A DNA stretch of 64,000 bases, taken from NCBI GenBank assembly GCA_031553835.1, contig JAVBKX010000014.1, forward strand, positions 62,001 through 126,000, written 5' to 3'. The notes below the pieces were generated by a model that was not told where the DNA came from, did not search any database, and worked only from the letters and a program-made list of their open reading frames with translations. Shown here piece after piece: positions 63,953 through 64,000 of the stretch; positions within the stretch are counted from its first letter, which is position 1; each line of letters begins with the position of its first letter. A program made the position numbers and the translations under genes. This DNA comes from JAVBKX01 sp031553835. Lineage in GTDB: Bacteria > Bacteroidota > Bacteroidia > Bacteroidales > Azobacteroidaceae.

Positions 63953-64000
63953 ATATGTTAATAATTTTAATATGCCAAAACGACAACAGGCAGAAAATCC

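Overview
The window is chromosomal DNA of a Bacteroidales bacterium. Diagnostic features are SusC/SusD pairs, a hybrid two-component PUL sensor, TAnnTTTG-type -7 promoter elements with no Shine-Dalgarno dependence, the short Lys-type serine-pathway dehydrogenase, the Bacteroidetes form of RNA polymerase omega, and a complete porP-gldK-gldL-gldM-gldN type IX secretion (T9SS) core operon. The T9SS makes the genus Bacteroides itself unlikely and points to a T9SS-bearing family (Dysgonomonadaceae, Paludibacteraceae, Porphyromonadaceae, Tannerellaceae or similar). That placement is inferred from gene content only.

1-16.4 kb is a polysaccharide utilisation locus: a hybrid sensor reading off the left edge, then a divergent operon of GH130 enzyme, MFS importer, an unassigned lipoprotein, SusC, SusD and a LamG surface lipoprotein, closed by a clear terminator. 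After the terminator comes a large T9SS-secreted protein whose N-terminal half is a paralogue of the unassigned lipoprotein. The pair looks like an uncharacterised carbohydrate-active family. 16.4-21.1 kb holds a VIT/VWA/DUF2135 protein with a SusC-like N-terminus, and a SUFU-domain protein with a DUF3239-like C-terminus. 21.3-33.7 kb is housekeeping: dnaB, paaK-like ligase plus ACT protein, bamD, rpoZ, DUF4293, a K+/H+ antiporter, asnA, tRNA-Arg(CCG), an SRPBCC protein, FkbM methyltransferase, fused thrA and a DUF3467 protein.

33.8-41.3 kb is the most unusual region. A response regulator and histidine kinase are divergent from a 58-residue double-glycine leader peptide that is easily missed. 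The peptide is followed by an HlyD-type adaptor, a C39-peptidase ABC exporter and a SPASM protein whose radical-SAM catalytic cysteines and GGE motif are both destroyed while all SPASM cysteines remain. The same 9-base element (ACGTTAAAT and its complement ATTTAACGT) is clustered in front of the kinase/peptide pair and again in front of the SPASM gene, so the five functions look like one regulated peptide export or signalling system. A PI-PLC-like protein and a TonB-dependent receptor follow behind a strong terminator and are probably separate.

44.8-52.1 kb has two half-size chromate transporters and the T9SS operon. 52.1-56.7 kb is a decaying accessory patch: a multiply frameshifted repeat protein, a remnant of a REP-associated (RAYT, Y1) transposase, an ATPase/DUF4143 gene with an in-frame stop, clustered inverted repeats, and two ~185-bp copies of a hairpin-rich REP-like element placed directly downstream of two small envelope-protein genes. 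56.9-64 kb returns to housekeeping: rsmA, a flippase-like membrane protein, Na/Pi cotransporter, malic enzyme and a serA-type dehydrogenase.
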